From Spongiactinospora rosea (lineage in GTDB: Bacteria > Actinomycetota > Actinomycetes > Streptosporangiales > Streptosporangiaceae), in assembly GCF_003315795.1 (NCBI RefSeq), contig NZ_QMEY01000005.1:248001-312000 (forward strand): DNA of 64,000 bases. The letters run 5' to 3'. Position 1 is the first letter of the stretch; each line of letters begins with the position of its first letter. Positions 34,542 to 44,514 of the stretch are shown piece after piece. The position numbers were made by a program, and so were the translations under genes. The notes under the pieces are model-generated. The model was not told where the DNA came from. It worked only from the letters and a program-made list of their open reading frames with translations, and did no database searches.

Positions 34542-35621
34542 TCACAGCACGGCCGCGCGCACGGTGAGCACGTCGGGCAGGTGGCGGGCGATCACCGTCC
34601 AGGTCTCGCCGTCGTCGCGGGAGGCGTACACCTCGCCGTCGCGGGTGCCGAAGAAGATACCGGCGGGCGAGGCGCACATGGCGTCGCGCAGCACCGCGGC
34701 GTGCACCGGCCCGGGCGGCAGTCCTTCGCCGAACGCGGTCCAGGTGTCTCCGGCGTCGTCGCTGCGGTACACCTGGTAGCGGTGGCCCACCGGGACCCGG
34801 TCCATGTCCGATTCCAGCGGCACCACATAGATGGTGTCGGGCCGGTCGGGATGCACCACGATGGGGAATCCGAAGTCGGAGGGCAGGCCGCCGCCGATGG
34901 CGGTCCAGTTCGCGCCGAAGTCGTCACTGCGGTAGACGCCGAAGTGATGCTGCAGGTACAGCCGGTCGGGCCGCCCGGGGTGCGCCGCGACCTTGTGCAC
35001 GCACTGACCGAACTCCGGATACTGGTCGCCCTCCGGCCGGAACGGCACACGGATGCCCCGGTTGGCGGCCTCCCACCCGGCCCCGCCGTCGGCGCTGCGG
35101 TAGAAACCGGCCGCCGACACCGCGACGGCGATCGACCGGGGGTCGGCCGGGTGCGGCAACACCGTGTGCAGGCACAGCCCGCCGCCGCCCGGCTGCCACT
35201 GCGGCCGGTGCGGATGGTTCCACAGGCCGGTGCAGAGGGCGAACGTCCGCCCGCCGTCCTCACTGCGGAACAACGCCCCCGGCTCGGCGCCCGCCCACAC
35301 CACACCGGGCTCGGACGGCGACGGCTGAAGCTGCCACACCCTGGTCAGGGTGACACCGGTGTCCTCGGGAAAGGCGACCGGCGGCCGATCGGCCTCCTGC
35401 CACGTCTCGCCCAGGTCGTCGGACCACATGACGGACGGGCCGAAGTGGCCGTACTCGATCGCGGCGAGCAGCCGGGGCACCGCCCCACGGGGGTCCACGG
35501 CGACGGCATGCACGCCGATCGTGGAAAAGCGGACAGGATCGACCTCGAACGCACCGTCGTCGCGGGAACGGGCGAGGAACAGCCCCTTGCGGGTACCGAT
35601 GGCCAGGAGTGCGTCGCCCAT
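34542..35621 (-). CDS. BNR/sortilin-type beta-propeller protein
   Basis: A 359-residue soluble protein built from Asp-box repeats: WSDDLGETWQEA, RSEDGGRTFAL, RSADGGAGWEAA, RSDDFGANWTAI, RSDDAGDTWTAF and ASRDDGETWTVI. This gives a 6- to 7-bladed propeller like exo-alpha-sialidases or photosystem assembly factor YCF48. It begins MGDALLAIGTRKGLFLA, a start shared by a family of actinomycete proteins annotated only as glycosidase-like. There is no signal peptide, and sialidase catalytic residues cannot be assigned. Function unknown. Confidence 0.85.
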   Translation of the reverse strand: MGDALLAIGTRKGLFLARSRDDGAFEVDPVRFSTIGVHAVAVDPRGAVPRLLAAIEYGHFGPSVMWSDDLGETWQEADRPPVAFPEDTGVTLTRVWQLQPSPSEPGVVWAGAEPGALFRSEDGGRTFALCTGLWNHPHRPQWQPGGGGLCLHTVLPHPADPRSIAVAVSAAGFYRSADGGAGWEAANRGIRVPFRPEGDQYPEFGQCVHKVAAHPGRPDRLYLQHHFGVYRSDDFGANWTAIGGGLPSDFGFPIVVHPDRPDTIYVVPLESDMDRVPVGHRYQVYRSDDAGDTWTAFGEGLPPGPVHAAVLRDAMCASPAGIFFGTRDGEVYASRDDGETWTVIARHLPDVLTVRAAVL

Positions 35622-36134
35622 GTGCCAGGTCTCCTTCCAGGGTTGGGCAGGTGGGTTCCGACCGGACCTCCCTACCCCCTGTCGCCAAGCCGGAACGACG
35701 AGGCCCGGCCCTCACGCGATACGCCCCATCGTGCCACGCCGAACGGCGAAACCGCAGGCGACCAGGCCATTTGCTGTACGGGCGCAGCCGTGGTCCGGCC
35801 TCACGTCCTATCCGACGAGGTGGCGGGGGCCCACGGGTCGGTGATCGGTCCGTGGGGTGCCGATCGTGGCGTACACGCCCTGGGTCCGCCGCCGGTGGTA
35901 CGCCCGTCGCGGCGGAGATGGTATGCCCTCATATCGCGTCGTCCGATGCCGGGTGGTGATTCGGGAGGCGACCAGGTGTTCTCGCTCTGCCCGCGAGGCA
36001 CGCGGCGCCAGCAGGTCACACCGCCCACGGCAGGCGTCGGCATGTCACTAAAGCCTGAACGCCGGCGCCCAGGCACCATCCGAAACACCTGGCCTTCCGC
36101 CGTATCGCGGCCGGCCGGCAGGGGGCGATGGGGG
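35622..36134. other. Intergenic region without a recognisable gene
   Basis: About 510 bp between two same-direction genes (propeller and flavohaemoprotein). Reading frames in it show no conserved features, and I could not identify a promoter or RNA element with confidence. The 5' region of the propeller gene must lie at its left end. Confidence 0.4.
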
Positions 36135-37250
36135 TCAGTGTTCTTCGGGGTGCCGGTCGTGGTGGATGTGGTCGGGGGGCATGCCGTCCTGGCGTAGCCG
36201 TCGTACGGCTTGGCCGACCATGGCGGGCGGGCCGCACACGAAGGCGTCGTGGTCGCGCCAGGAGGGGAAGTGGCCGATCACGTCGGGCAGGGTGCCGTGC
36301 AGGCCCTCGTAGGCGGGTTCGGCCGAGACCACCGGGAGCACCTGTAATCGGGGAGATCGGGCGCGCATGCGGATCAGGTCCGGCAGGTCGTACAGCTCGC
36401 CGCCGCTGCGGGCGCCGTACAGCAGGTGGACGCGGGGGCGAGGGGAATCTGCGGCGATGACGGCCTCGATGATCGCCTTGAGCGGGGCGAGGCCGGTGCC
36501 TCCGGCCACGGCCAGTATGTCGCGGCCGGAGGGGGCCGGGGCGGTCATGGTGCCTCGTGCCGGGCCGAGCATCAGCGTGTCGCCGACGCGGGTACGGCGG
36601 GTCAAGGTGGTGGAGACCCAGCCGCCGGGGACCGCGCGTACGTGCAGGCGCAGCGTGTTGTCGGCGCGCGGGGCGTTGGCGATGGAGAACGCCCGCCACA
36701 CGCGGGGCCACCTGGCCGTCTGCACCGTGGCGTACTGGCCGGGCAGGAAGGGGAACGGCAGCGCGGGCCGTAGCGTGAGGACGGCGATGTCGCGGGTGCG
36801 CCGCTCATGGCCGATGACCTCGGCCGGCCACCAGGGCGGCGAGGTGTCGGCCGCCGCCGCCTCGATCATGATCTCGGCGGCGGTCGCGTACGCGGCGGCC
36901 CACGCCCGCTCCACCTCCGGCGACCACGCCTCCGCCGCGAACCGGCGGACGGTCGCCAGTAGCGCGTCCCCCACGGCGGCGTAGTGGGCGGGGGTGACGC
37001 CGTACTTGCGGTGGTCGCAGCCGAGTCGTGCCAGGTCCGTCGTCAGGCCCGGCGGGCAGTCCAGGCTCCACACGATCCGGGTGAGCGCCCGGAACAGACG
37101 CTCCCGCTGAACGTTCATGGCGGGCGGGAACAGCGCCCGAAGTCGCGGGTGCGCGGCGAACAGGTGGCCGTAGAAATAGGCGATGGCCCGCACCGCCGCG
37201 GGCTCGATGAGCGCGAAACTCTCCTTGACCGGACGTGGATCGAACTGCAT
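36135..37250 (-). CDS. Flavohaemoprotein-type globin/oxidoreductase (nitric-oxide dioxygenase-like)
   Basis: 371 residues. The N-terminal globin domain (1-135) has the proximal His80 in DHRKYGVTPAHY. The FAD domain has WRAFSIANAPR (RxYS-type motif) and FLPGQYATV. The NAD domain has AGGTGLAPLKAI and a C-terminal CGPPAMV. Flavohaemoproteins convert NO to nitrate using O2 and NAD(P)H; relatives act as oxygen sensors. The sequence diverges from classical Hmp, and its length is slightly short, so activity is inferred. It starts at 37250 on the minus strand. The 370-bp region before the CGNR gene holds its promoter and two inverted repeats. Confidence 0.88.
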   Translation of the reverse strand: MQFDPRPVKESFALIEPAAVRAIAYFYGHLFAAHPRLRALFPPAMNVQRERLFRALTRIVWSLDCPPGLTTDLARLGCDHRKYGVTPAHYAAVGDALLATVRRFAAEAWSPEVERAWAAAYATAAEIMIEAAAADTSPPWWPAEVIGHERRTRDIAVLTLRPALPFPFLPGQYATVQTARWPRVWRAFSIANAPRADNTLRLHVRAVPGGWVSTTLTRRTRVGDTLMLGPARGTMTAPAPSGRDILAVAGGTGLAPLKAIIEAVIAADSPRPRVHLLYGARSGGELYDLPDLIRMRARSPRLQVLPVVSAEPAYEGLHGTLPDVIGHFPSWRDHDAFVCGPPAMVGQAVRRLRQDGMPPDHIHHDRHPEEH

Positions 37251-37487
37251 TTCCCGAAAACCCCCACCCTGGATGAATCATTTTCGGCCGCAGGCGGCCG
37301 GTGATGCCCATCGGCCGTGTCCTGCCTGGTCGAAGTGGGGTGCGGTGGCGTTGGTGCCGCACCTGTCGTGTGGTTCCGGGTGAACGAGCGCACGGTGGTC
37401 CCGGCCCCGAACGCTCGATTTTCGAGTGTGACACTCCGGACGGACCCGGACAAGGGGCCTATCGAAATATCTGGCGTAATCGGGAGG

Positions 37488-37514
37488 GTGAATATTTGTG
37501 AGAATAAAATTCAC
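37488..37514. promoter_or_regulatory. AT-rich 27-bp inverted repeat
   Basis: GTGAAT (37488-37493) and ATTCAC (37509-37514) flank an AT-rich core, with further near-symmetry inside. It lies in the region between the flavohaemoprotein (minus) and CGNR (plus) genes. An NO- or redox-responsive regulator is conceivable given the neighbour, but this is inference. Confidence 0.4.
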
Positions 37515-37551
37515 AATTGCTTATGCCGTCCGGTCTTTCCTGGCCCCACGC

Positions 37552-37578
37552 GCGGCCCAGGCGGCCCAGGCGGCCCAG
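37552..37578. repeat. Three tandem copies of a 9-bp unit
   Basis: GCGGCCCAG is repeated exactly three times in a row, in the untranslated region before the CGNR gene. Slippage could vary its copy number. Confidence 0.7.
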
Positions 37579-37601
37579 GTGCCGGGCGGATGGGGCTTGG
37601 T

Positions 37602-37622
37602 GTAACCATTTATTGTGGTTAC
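37602..37622 (+). promoter_or_regulatory. Operator/-10 region of a leaderless CGNR regulator
   Basis: A perfect inverted repeat, GTAACCA-N7-TGGTTAC, ends at the base before the GTG start (37623). It contains TATTGT (37611-37616), a TANNNT -10 placed as expected for a leaderless actinomycete mRNA. Autorepression by the encoded regulator is the simple reading. The 7-7-7 geometry equals that of operator A, but the sequence differs. Confidence 0.6.
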
Positions 37623-38249
37623 GTGACGGAGTACGTGGCGGGGCTGATCCTGCACACCAGGGAGGGCGTCGCCTACCGGTTCGATCCGGGGGCGTTGTGC
37701 CTGGAGCTGCTGCCCACCGGCGGGCCGGGGCGGTGGGCACGGTACGAAGTGCTGCACACACCGGCCGATCTCGCGGCCTGGGCGGGCCGCTCACGGCTGC
37801 GGGTGGATCCCGCGCTGGTAGAGGCCGGACCGGCCGACGTGGAGCGCGCCAGGGCACTGAGGGACGCCCTGTGGCGCCTCACGTCGGCCCACGTCCGCGA
37901 GGAGACCGCCGCCCTTCGACCGCCCTCCGAACCGGCCGCCCCCGGGCAAGGGCCGGATGTGGAGATCGTCAATGCGATGGCCGCCGTGCCGTCGCTGGCG
38001 CCGCGCATCGAACCCGGTGGCGATTTCGGCTGGGGCGGGCCGATCACCGGGGAGCGGGTGCTGGCCAGTGTGGCTCGTGATGCGGTGGAGCTGTTCACCG
38101 GGCCCGCCGCCGGGCGGGTGCGTGAGTGCGCCTCGGACAACTGTCACCTGATCTTCGTGGACACCTCCCGGCCCGGCCGTCGCCGCTGGTGCGCGATGGA
38201 GCACTGCGGCAATCGCCACAAGGTGCGGGCGCATCGTGGCCGCGCGTGA
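37623..38249 (+). CDS. CGNR zinc-finger (ABATE-domain) transcriptional regulator
   Basis: 208 residues. The N-terminal ABATE-type domain is followed by a C-terminal CGNR zinc finger: Cys in RECASDNCHLIFVD and in RRWCAMEHCGNRHKVRAHR. CGNR proteins are presumed stress-responsive DNA-binding regulators of actinobacteria and relatives. The GTG at 37623 lies directly after a perfect palindrome that includes a -10 element, so a leaderless, self-controlled gene is likely. In-frame sequence upstream to 37317 is low-complexity and not coding-like. Confidence 0.85.
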   Translation: MTEYVAGLILHTREGVAYRFDPGALCLELLPTGGPGRWARYEVLHTPADLAAWAGRSRLRVDPALVEAGPADVERARALRDALWRLTSAHVREETAALRPPSEPAAPGQGPDVEIVNAMAAVPSLAPRIEPGGDFGWGGPITGERVLASVARDAVELFTGPAAGRVRECASDNCHLIFVDTSRPGRRRWCAMEHCGNRHKVRAHRGRA

Positions 38250-38394
38250 CGGGTGTGCCGGAAGTGACGGGACTGATATCCGAGATCTGTGACATGCCCG
38301 AAATAGTGTGCGCAATGATGAGATAGTCGCTGGAATGGGGTGGGTTCGCCCGGCGCCGGGCGGGTACGACCTCGCGCATTCCCCTGGAGAACGC

Positions 38395-39090
38395 ATGTCC
38401 CGACCGCTCATCGGTATCACCGCCTACCTCGAAGCCGCCCGCTGGGGCGTCTGGGTTCGTGAGGCGGTGTTGTCGCCCCCCTCCTACGGGAAGGCGGTGA
38501 CGAAGGCGGGCGGAGCCCCGGTCGTGGTGCCACCCCTGCGCCCCGACCTGGCCGAGGACTACGTCCGGGGCCTGGACGGCCTGGTACTCGCGGGCGGGAC
38601 CGCGATCGACCCCACCCTGTACGGCGAGCCCCCCGCCGAGGACGCCGCCGACGCCGAGGACCTTCAGCCGCACCGCGACCGGTTCGAGCTGGCCCTCGCC
38701 CGCGCCGCCGTGGAGGCCGACGTCCCGGTGCTGGCGATCGCCCGGGGCATGCACGTCCTCAACGTCGCCCAGGGCGGCAGCCTGATCGGACGGCTGCCCG
38801 AGGCGGTCGGGCACGAGCGGCACGAGGCCCAGACCCCGCACGTCATCCAGGTCAGCGTGTCCAGCAGGCTCGGCAAGGCGATCGGCGACCGGATCGAGGT
38901 GAGCGCGCCGCACCGGCAGGCGGTCAAGCGGCTCGGCAGCGGGCTGCTCGCCGTGGCCTGGGCCGATGACCAGATCGTCGAGGGCGTGGAGTTGCAGGGG
39001 CACCGGTTCGGCGTGGGCGTGCAGTGGCACCCCGAGCGCGGCGAGGACAACCGCGTCTTCGAGGCCCTGGTGGACGCGGCCCGGCCCTGA
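38395..39090 (+). CDS. PuuD-like class I glutamine amidotransferase fold, nucleophile missing
   Basis: A 231-residue relative of gamma-glutamyl-GABA hydrolase. The fold markers are present: PLIGITAYLEAA, LAGGTAIDPTLYGE, LAIARGMHVLNVAQGG and VGVQWHPERG. In PuuD the corresponding motif is ICRGLQ with a catalytic Cys; here it is IARGMH, so Ala116 (GCC, 38740-38742) replaces the nucleophile. The His-Glu pair of the triad remains. Hydrolase activity is therefore unlikely, and a binding or regulatory role is possible. The ATG follows CTGGAGA. No polyamine genes are adjacent. Confidence 0.85.
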   Translation: MSRPLIGITAYLEAARWGVWVREAVLSPPSYGKAVTKAGGAPVVVPPLRPDLAEDYVRGLDGLVLAGGTAIDPTLYGEPPAEDAADAEDLQPHRDRFELALARAAVEADVPVLAIARGMHVLNVAQGGSLIGRLPEAVGHERHEAQTPHVIQVSVSSRLGKAIGDRIEVSAPHRQAVKRLGSGLLAVAWADDQIVEGVELQGHRFGVGVQWHPERGEDNRVFEALVDAARP

Positions 39091-39116
39091 GAGCGGGTGG
39101 TTGCTAGGGTTCGACC

Positions 39117-39914
<798 letters not shown>

Positions 39915-39921
39915 CCCGGCG

Positions 39922-40518
39922 TCAGTCCACGGAACGCGGGCGGCGGGCGGTGTAGACGAAGGCGGGCGGCAGGTTGCCCCACACCGTGCGGCCCGGCACG
40001 ACCTCCTCGAAGGTGTCGTTCAGCAGCCTGCGGAACCTCTGCGCCGGGGACAGCGGCAGGGCGTGCACGTAGGCGAACGTGGTGAACGCCGCCTCCGGCG
40101 TCATCGACTTGAGCACGGCCGACAGCAGCCGGAGCTGCAGCGCCCGGGAGAACGCCGCCCAGGGCAGCCCGCTGACGATCACGTCGGCCTGGCCGAGGCC
40201 GCGTTCGGCCAGCAGTGTGGGCAGCGACGCGGCGTCGGCGATGGCGACGTCCACGCCGGGGTAGCGGCCGATCAGCCGCCGGGCCATCGGCTCGTTGATC
40301 TCCACGGCCAGGTGGTGGCCGCGGCCGCCGAGCCGCTGCTGGATCTCGGCGGTGAACGGGCCCGTGCCGGGGCCCAGCTCGACCACCACGGGGTCGCCGG
40401 TCTCGGGGACGGGGGCGGTGACACTGCGGGCCAGCGCCCGAGAACTGGGCGCGACCGCGCCCACGAGGGCGGGGGACCGCACGAACTGTGTCAGGAAGAG
40501 GGCGGCGTCGCGGCGCAT
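39922..40518 (-). CDS. SAM-dependent methyltransferase (PmtA/KsgA-like)
   Basis: A 198-residue class I methyltransferase. SAM-binding motif I is [15 protein letters not shown], and motif II contains [12 protein letters not shown]. The N-terminus [23 protein letters not shown] is typical of phospholipid N-methyltransferase/rRNA-adenine-methylase-like proteins. In bacteria PmtA methylates phosphatidylethanolamine, but this subgroup is often unassigned. ATG 40518 gives MRRDAALF; an upstream ATG at 40551 is possible. It is divergent from the CDP-alcohol phosphatidyltransferase gene, which fits a link to phospholipids. Confidence 0.85.
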   Translation of the reverse strand: MRRDAALFLTQFVRSPALVGAVAPSSRALARSVTAPVPETGDPVVVELGPGTGPFTAEIQQRLGGRGHHLAVEINEPMARRLIGRYPGVDVAIADAASLPTLLAERGLGQADVIVSGLPWAAFSRALQLRLLSAVLKSMTPEAAFTTFAYVHALPLSPAQRFRRLLNDTFEEVVPGRTVWGNLPPAFVYTARRPRSVD

Positions 40519-40650
40519 GGCATGAGGGTATCGACTCCGGGGACCGGACATGGCGTTCCGGCCGCGCCGATCGGGCCACGGGCGCTTCGCCGTACGACGG
40601 GCGGCGGGCCACGCACGCGCGTCAGCAGGCCGAACAGTAGGGTCGGCACC

Positions 40651-41247
40651 GTGAGCGTGAATTCAGCCGAGGATCGCATCTGGACGGTCCCCAACGCCCT
40701 GAGCCTGGCCCGCCTGCTCGGTGTGCCGGTCTTCCTGTGGCTGGTGCTCGGCCCGAAGGCCGACGCCTGGGCGATCGGGCTGCTCGCGCTCGCCGGGTTC
40801 TCCGACTGGCTGGACGGCAAACTCGCCCGCGCCTGGAACCAGACCAGCAGGCTCGGCCGCATCCTCGACCCGCTGGCCGACCGCCTCTACATCCTGGCCA
40901 CGCTGTTCGGGCTGGCCATGCGGGAGATCATCCCCTGGTGGCTGGCGGTGGGCATCCCGCTGCGCGACCTGCTGCTCCTGGCGATCGTGCCGCCGATCCT
41001 GCGCCGGCTGGGGTACGGCCCCGCGCTGCCCGTCCACTTCCTGGGCAAGGCGGCCACGGCCAATCTGCTGTACGCGTTCCCCCTGTTGTTCCTGGCCTCC
41101 CACACCGGCTGGTACTCGGTCCCCGCCGCGGTGTTCGGCTGGGCGTTCGCCATCTGGGGAACAGGTCTGTACTGGTGGGCGGGAGCGTTGTATGTGGTAC
41201 AGGTGCGCCAGCTCGTAAAAGGAGCAAAGACCGCACAAAAGGGGTGA
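40651..41247 (+). CDS. CDP-alcohol phosphatidyltransferase (PgsA-type)
   Basis: A 198-residue membrane enzyme with about six helices. The CDP-alcohol motif DX2DGX2ARX8GX3DX3D is intact in DWLDGKLARAWNQTSRLGRI followed by LDPLAD. It joins a CDP-diacylglycerol phosphatidyl group to an alcohol (glycerol phosphate, inositol phosphate or similar) in the cytoplasmic membrane. Position corresponds to pgsA2 (Rv1822) near garA in M. tuberculosis, as I recall. GTG 40651 is chosen; GTG 40657 is possible. It ends 3 bp before the next gene, so they are probably co-transcribed. Confidence 0.88.
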   Translation: MSVNSAEDRIWTVPNALSLARLLGVPVFLWLVLGPKADAWAIGLLALAGFSDWLDGKLARAWNQTSRLGRILDPLADRLYILATLFGLAMREIIPWWLAVGIPLRDLLLLAIVPPILRRLGYGPALPVHFLGKAATANLLYAFPLLFLASHTGWYSVPAAVFGWAFAIWGTGLYWWAGALYVVQVRQLVKGAKTAQKG

Positions 41248-41250
41248 TCC

Positions 41251-43752
41251 GTGAAGGCAGTCGTGATGGCAGGCGGGGAGGGGACGCGGCTGCGGCCGAT
41301 GACCGCCAACCAGCCCAAGCCCCTGCTCCCCGTGGTCAACCGCCCGATCATGGAGCACGTGCTCCGCCTGCTGCGCAGGCACGGGCTCACCGAGACGGTC
41401 GTCACCGTCCAGTTCCTCGCCGCGCTCATCCGCAACTACTTCGGCGACGGCGAGGAGCTGGGGATGAGCCTTTACTACGCGACCGAGGAGATGCCGCTGG
41501 GCACCGCGGGGAGCGTGAAGAACGCCGCGGACAGGCTGCGCGACGACCGCTTCATGGTGATCTCCGGCGACGCCCTCACCGACATCGACCTCACCGACAT
41601 GATCCGCTTCCACCGCGACAACGGGGCACTGGTGACGATCGGCCTCAAACGGGTGCCCAACCCGCTGGAGTTCGGCATCGTCATCGTGGACGACCAGGGC
41701 AAGGTCCAGCGTTTCCTGGAGAAGCCCACCTGGGGACAGGTCTTCTCCGACACCGTCAACACCGGCATCTACGTGATGGAGCCCGAGGTCCTGGACGAGG
41801 TGGACACCGGCCGGGCGGTGGACTGGTCGGCCGACGTCTTTCCGCGCCTTCTCGACCGCGGCGCCCCCCTGTACGGCTACGTCGCCGACGGCTACTGGGA
41901 GGACATCGGCACCCACGAGAGCTACCTCAAGGCCCAGTGCGACGCCCTGTCCGGTTGGGTCAAGCTGGACATCGGCGCCTTCGAGATGTCGCCGGGCGTC
42001 TGGGTCGCCGAGGGCGCCTCGGTGGACGCCGACGCCGTGCTCAAGGGCCCCCTCTACATCGGCGACTACGCCAAGGTCGAGGCCGGGGCCGAGCTGCGGG
42101 AGTACTCCGTGCTCGGCAGCAACGTGGTCGTGCGCGAGGGCGCCTTCCTGCACCGCGCGGTCGTCCACGACAACGTCTACATCGGGCCGAGCGCCAACCT
42201 GCGCGGTTGCGTCATCGGCAAGAACACCGACGTGATGACCGGCGCGCGGATCGAGGAGAGCGCGGTCATCGGGGACGAGTGCATCATCGAGGCGGAGGCG
42301 TACGTCTCCTCCGGAGTGAAGATCTACCCGTTCAAGACCATCGAGGCCGGCGCGGTGGTCAACACCAGCGTCATCTGGGAGTCGCGCGGCCAGCGCAGCC
42401 TGTTCGGCCCGCGCGGCGTGAGCGGCCTGGTCAACGTCGAGATCACCCCCGAGCTGTGCGTACGGCTGGCCAGCGCCTACGCCACCACCCTGAAGAAGGG
42501 CACCTCGGTGGTCACCTCACGCGACTCCTCGCGGGCCGCCAGGGCGCTGAAGCGTGCGGTGGTGAGCGCGCTGAACGCCGGGGCCATCGACGTACTGGAC
42601 CTGGAGGCGGCCCCGCTGCCGGTGGCGCGCTTCCACACCTCACGGACCGGCGCGGTCGGCGGCATCGCCGTGCGCACCACCTCGGGCGACCCGCAGAGCG
42701 TGGACATCGTCTTCACCGACGACCAGGGCGCGGACCTGTCGCTGGGCGCGCAGCGGCAGGTCGAGCGGGTCTTCTCCCGCCAGGAGTTCCGGCGGGCCTT
42801 CCCCGGCGAGATCGCCGAGCTGAGCTTCCCGGCCAGGGCCGTGGAGGACTACGCCCACGAGCTGCTGCGCTGCGTGGACATGAGCGGCGTGCGGGGCGCG
42901 GACATGAAGGTGGTGATCGACTGCGCGGGCGGCACCTCATCGCTGGTCATGCCGACCTTGCTGGGCCGGGTCGGGGTCGATGTGCTGACCGTCAACGCCC
43001 GGCTCGACGACGCCTCCCCGACCGAGACGCTGGCCGAGCGCCGCCGCGACCTGCAGCGGCTGGCCGAGCTGGTGTCCTCCTCGCGGGCGGCGTTCGGGGT
43101 CCGGTTCGACCCGGTCGGCGAGCGGGTCGCCCTGGTCGATGAGAAGGGCCAGCTCATCAGCGAGGAGCGGGCCCTGCTGGTGGTGCTGGACCTGGTGGCC
43201 GCCGAACGCCGCGGCGGCCGGGTCGCCCTGCCGGTCACGACCACCCGCGTGGCCGAGCAGGTCTGCCGGTTCCACGGCGTGCAGGTGCAGTGGACGGCGA
43301 CCGCCGTGGAGGAGCTGACCAGCGCCGCGGCGGGGCAGGGCATGGTCTTCGCGGCCGACGGCCGGGGCGGGTTCGTGGTGCCGGAGTTCGGGCCGACCGT
43401 GGACGGGATCGCGGTCTTCATGCGGCTGCTCGGGCTGGTGGCGCGCACCAGGCTGTCGCTGAGCAGGATCGACGCGCGGATCCCCGAGGCCAGGCTGCTC
43501 CGCCGTACCGTGCCGACGCCGTGGGCGGCCAAGGGCGCGGTGATGCGGTCGGTCATCGAGGCGGCCGAGGGCCACCACATCGACACCACCGACGGCGTAA
43601 GGGTCGTGGACGACGACGGGGGCTGGGCGCTCATGCTGCCCGACCCCAGCGAGCCGGTCACCCACCTGTGGGCCGAGGCGCACGACATGGACACCGCGCA
43701 GAGCCTGCTCGAACACTGGGCACGGGTGGTCGAGCGGGCCGCCGGCGCATGA
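41251..43752 (+). CDS. Sugar-1-phosphate nucleotidyltransferase / phosphomannomutase-like fusion
   Basis: 833 residues in three parts. The nucleotidyltransferase (1-~235) has [13 protein letters not shown] and [12 protein letters not shown] left-handed beta-helix follows (about 250-370; hexapeptide repeats such as [14 protein letters not shown]). The last part is a phosphohexomutase-like module (about 385-830). It is the actinomycete mannose-1-phosphate guanylyltransferase type that would supply GDP-mannose. In the mutase module the phosphoserine loop reads TTSGDP in place of TASHNP, and the metal loop reads FDPVGERV in place of DGDGDR, so mutase activity is doubtful. It is co-transcribed with the phosphatidyltransferase gene, which suggests mannosylated lipid or glycan synthesis. 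Confidence 0.88.
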   Translation: MKAVVMAGGEGTRLRPMTANQPKPLLPVVNRPIMEHVLRLLRRHGLTETVVTVQFLAALIRNYFGDGEELGMSLYYATEEMPLGTAGSVKNAADRLRDDRFMVISGDALTDIDLTDMIRFHRDNGALVTIGLKRVPNPLEFGIVIVDDQGKVQRFLEKPTWGQVFSDTVNTGIYVMEPEVLDEVDTGRAVDWSADVFPRLLDRGAPLYGYVADGYWEDIGTHESYLKAQCDALSGWVKLDIGAFEMSPGVWVAEGASVDADAVLKGPLYIGDYAKVEAGAELREYSVLGSNVVVREGAFLHRAVVHDNVYIGPSANLRGCVIGKNTDVMTGARIEESAVIGDECIIEAEAYVSSGVKIYPFKTIEAGAVVNTSVIWESRGQRSLFGPRGVSGLVNVEITPELCVRLASAYATTLKKGTSVVTSRDSSRAARALKRAVVSALNAGAIDVLDLEAAPLPVARFHTSRTGAVGGIAVRTTSGDPQSVDIVFTDDQGADLSLGAQRQVERVFSRQEFRRAFPGEIAELSFPARAVEDYAHELLRCVDMSGVRGADMKVVIDCAGGTSSLVMPTLLGRVGVDVLTVNARLDDASPTETLAERRRDLQRLAELVSSSRAAFGVRFDPVGERVALVDEKGQLISEERALLVVLDLVAAERRGGRVALPVTTTRVAEQVCRFHGVQVQWTATAVEELTSAAAGQGMVFAADGRGGFVVPEFGPTVDGIAVFMRLLGLVARTRLSLSRIDARIPEARLLRRTVPTPWAAKGAVMRSVIEAAEGHHIDTTDGVRVVDDDGGWALMLPDPSEPVTHLWAEAHDMDTAQSLLEHWARVVERAAGA

Positions 43753-43876
43753 CGCGGCGGCGGCTGGGGGTCTTGTCACGATTGCGGGCCGATCATGCAG
43801 AACGGCGCGGCGGCATGGACCAAGAGGCGTGCGCAGCGGTAGCTTTGTCCCGTCCGAACCCACCGTCCGGCCCGCC

Positions 43877-43905
43877 TTGACCTTTGAGTCTCATCAGCGT
43901 AAGTT
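43877..43905 (+). promoter_or_regulatory. Promoter of the FHA/ftsR operon
   Basis: TTGACC (43877-43882) and TAAGTT (43900-43905) with a 17-bp spacer. This gives a leader of about 90 nt before the ATG at 44005. Confidence 0.75.
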
Positions 43906-44004
43906 GCGGCATTCGCAGTCCGAGGAACGTTTGAGAAACGAAGAGCGAGGCGCGCACCGTCAGCACCGTGACCGCGTCTTCGCGGTAGGAGGCCGAGCCG
44001 ATCG

Positions 44005-44514
44005 ATGCCGAGCGTCTACTGCACGCAGTGCGGTCATGCCAACCCCGAGGATGCCCGATTCTGCTCGCGGTGCGGGTCGCCGCTGACCCGAGCGGATACG
44101 GCCGGCGACACCACGTCGACGATCTCGCTCGCGGGCATCGAGGCATATGAGGCCGAGACGGGGGAGGCGCTCCTCGCCGAGCGGGCGGCCGTGGAGCAGT
44201 TGCCCCCTGGCCAGGCGTTGCTCGTGGTGATGCGCGGCCCCAACCAGGGCAGCCGGTTCATGCTCGGCCACGAGCTGATCACGGCGGGTCGCCACCCCGA
44301 CAGCGACATCTTCCTGGACGATATCTCGGTGTCACGCAGACATGCGGAGTTCCATCTGCACCCCGGTGGTTTCGTGGTGCGCGACGTCGGCAGCCTGAAC
44401 GGCACCTACGTCAACCGCGAGCGCATCGAAGAGGTGCCGCTCCACGGCGGAGACGAGGTGCAGATCGGCAAGTTCCGCCTGGTGTTCCTCACCAGGGGCG
44501 CTGGAGGGCCATGA
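44005..44514 (+). CDS. Zinc-ribbon FHA-domain protein (GarA-like)
   Basis: 169 residues. The N-terminal zinc ribbon has Cys6, Cys9, Cys20 and Cys23 (YCTQCG and FCSRCG). A linker with DTTSTISL (Thr36/Thr37) recalls the Thr-Thr phosphorylation site of GarA/OdhI. The C-terminal FHA domain has GRHPDSDIFLDDISVSRRHAEF-type residues and VGSLNGTYVN. GarA, when unphosphorylated, inhibits 2-oxoglutarate dehydrogenase and glutamate dehydrogenase and is switched by Ser/Thr kinases such as PknG. Synteny with ftsR supports the assignment. The zinc ribbon is, to my knowledge, not in mycobacterial GarA. It overlaps the next gene by ATGA. Confidence 0.88.
   Translation: MPSVYCTQCGHANPEDARFCSRCGSPLTRADTAGDTTSTISLAGIEAYEAETGEALLAERAAVEQLPPGQALLVVMRGPNQGSRFMLGHELITAGRHPDSDIFLDDISVSRRHAEFHLHPGGFVVRDVGSLNGTYVNRERIEEVPLHGGDEVQIGKFRLVFLTRGAGGP

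Noticed and set aside
34532..34560. Terminator between thyX and the propeller gene
   Set aside because: A GC dyad is present but lies mostly inside the coding end of the propeller gene, with no T-run.
35801..36088. 95-codon minus-strand ORF in the gap before the flavohaemoprotein end
   Set aside because: No ribosome site, no recognisable feature and biased composition.
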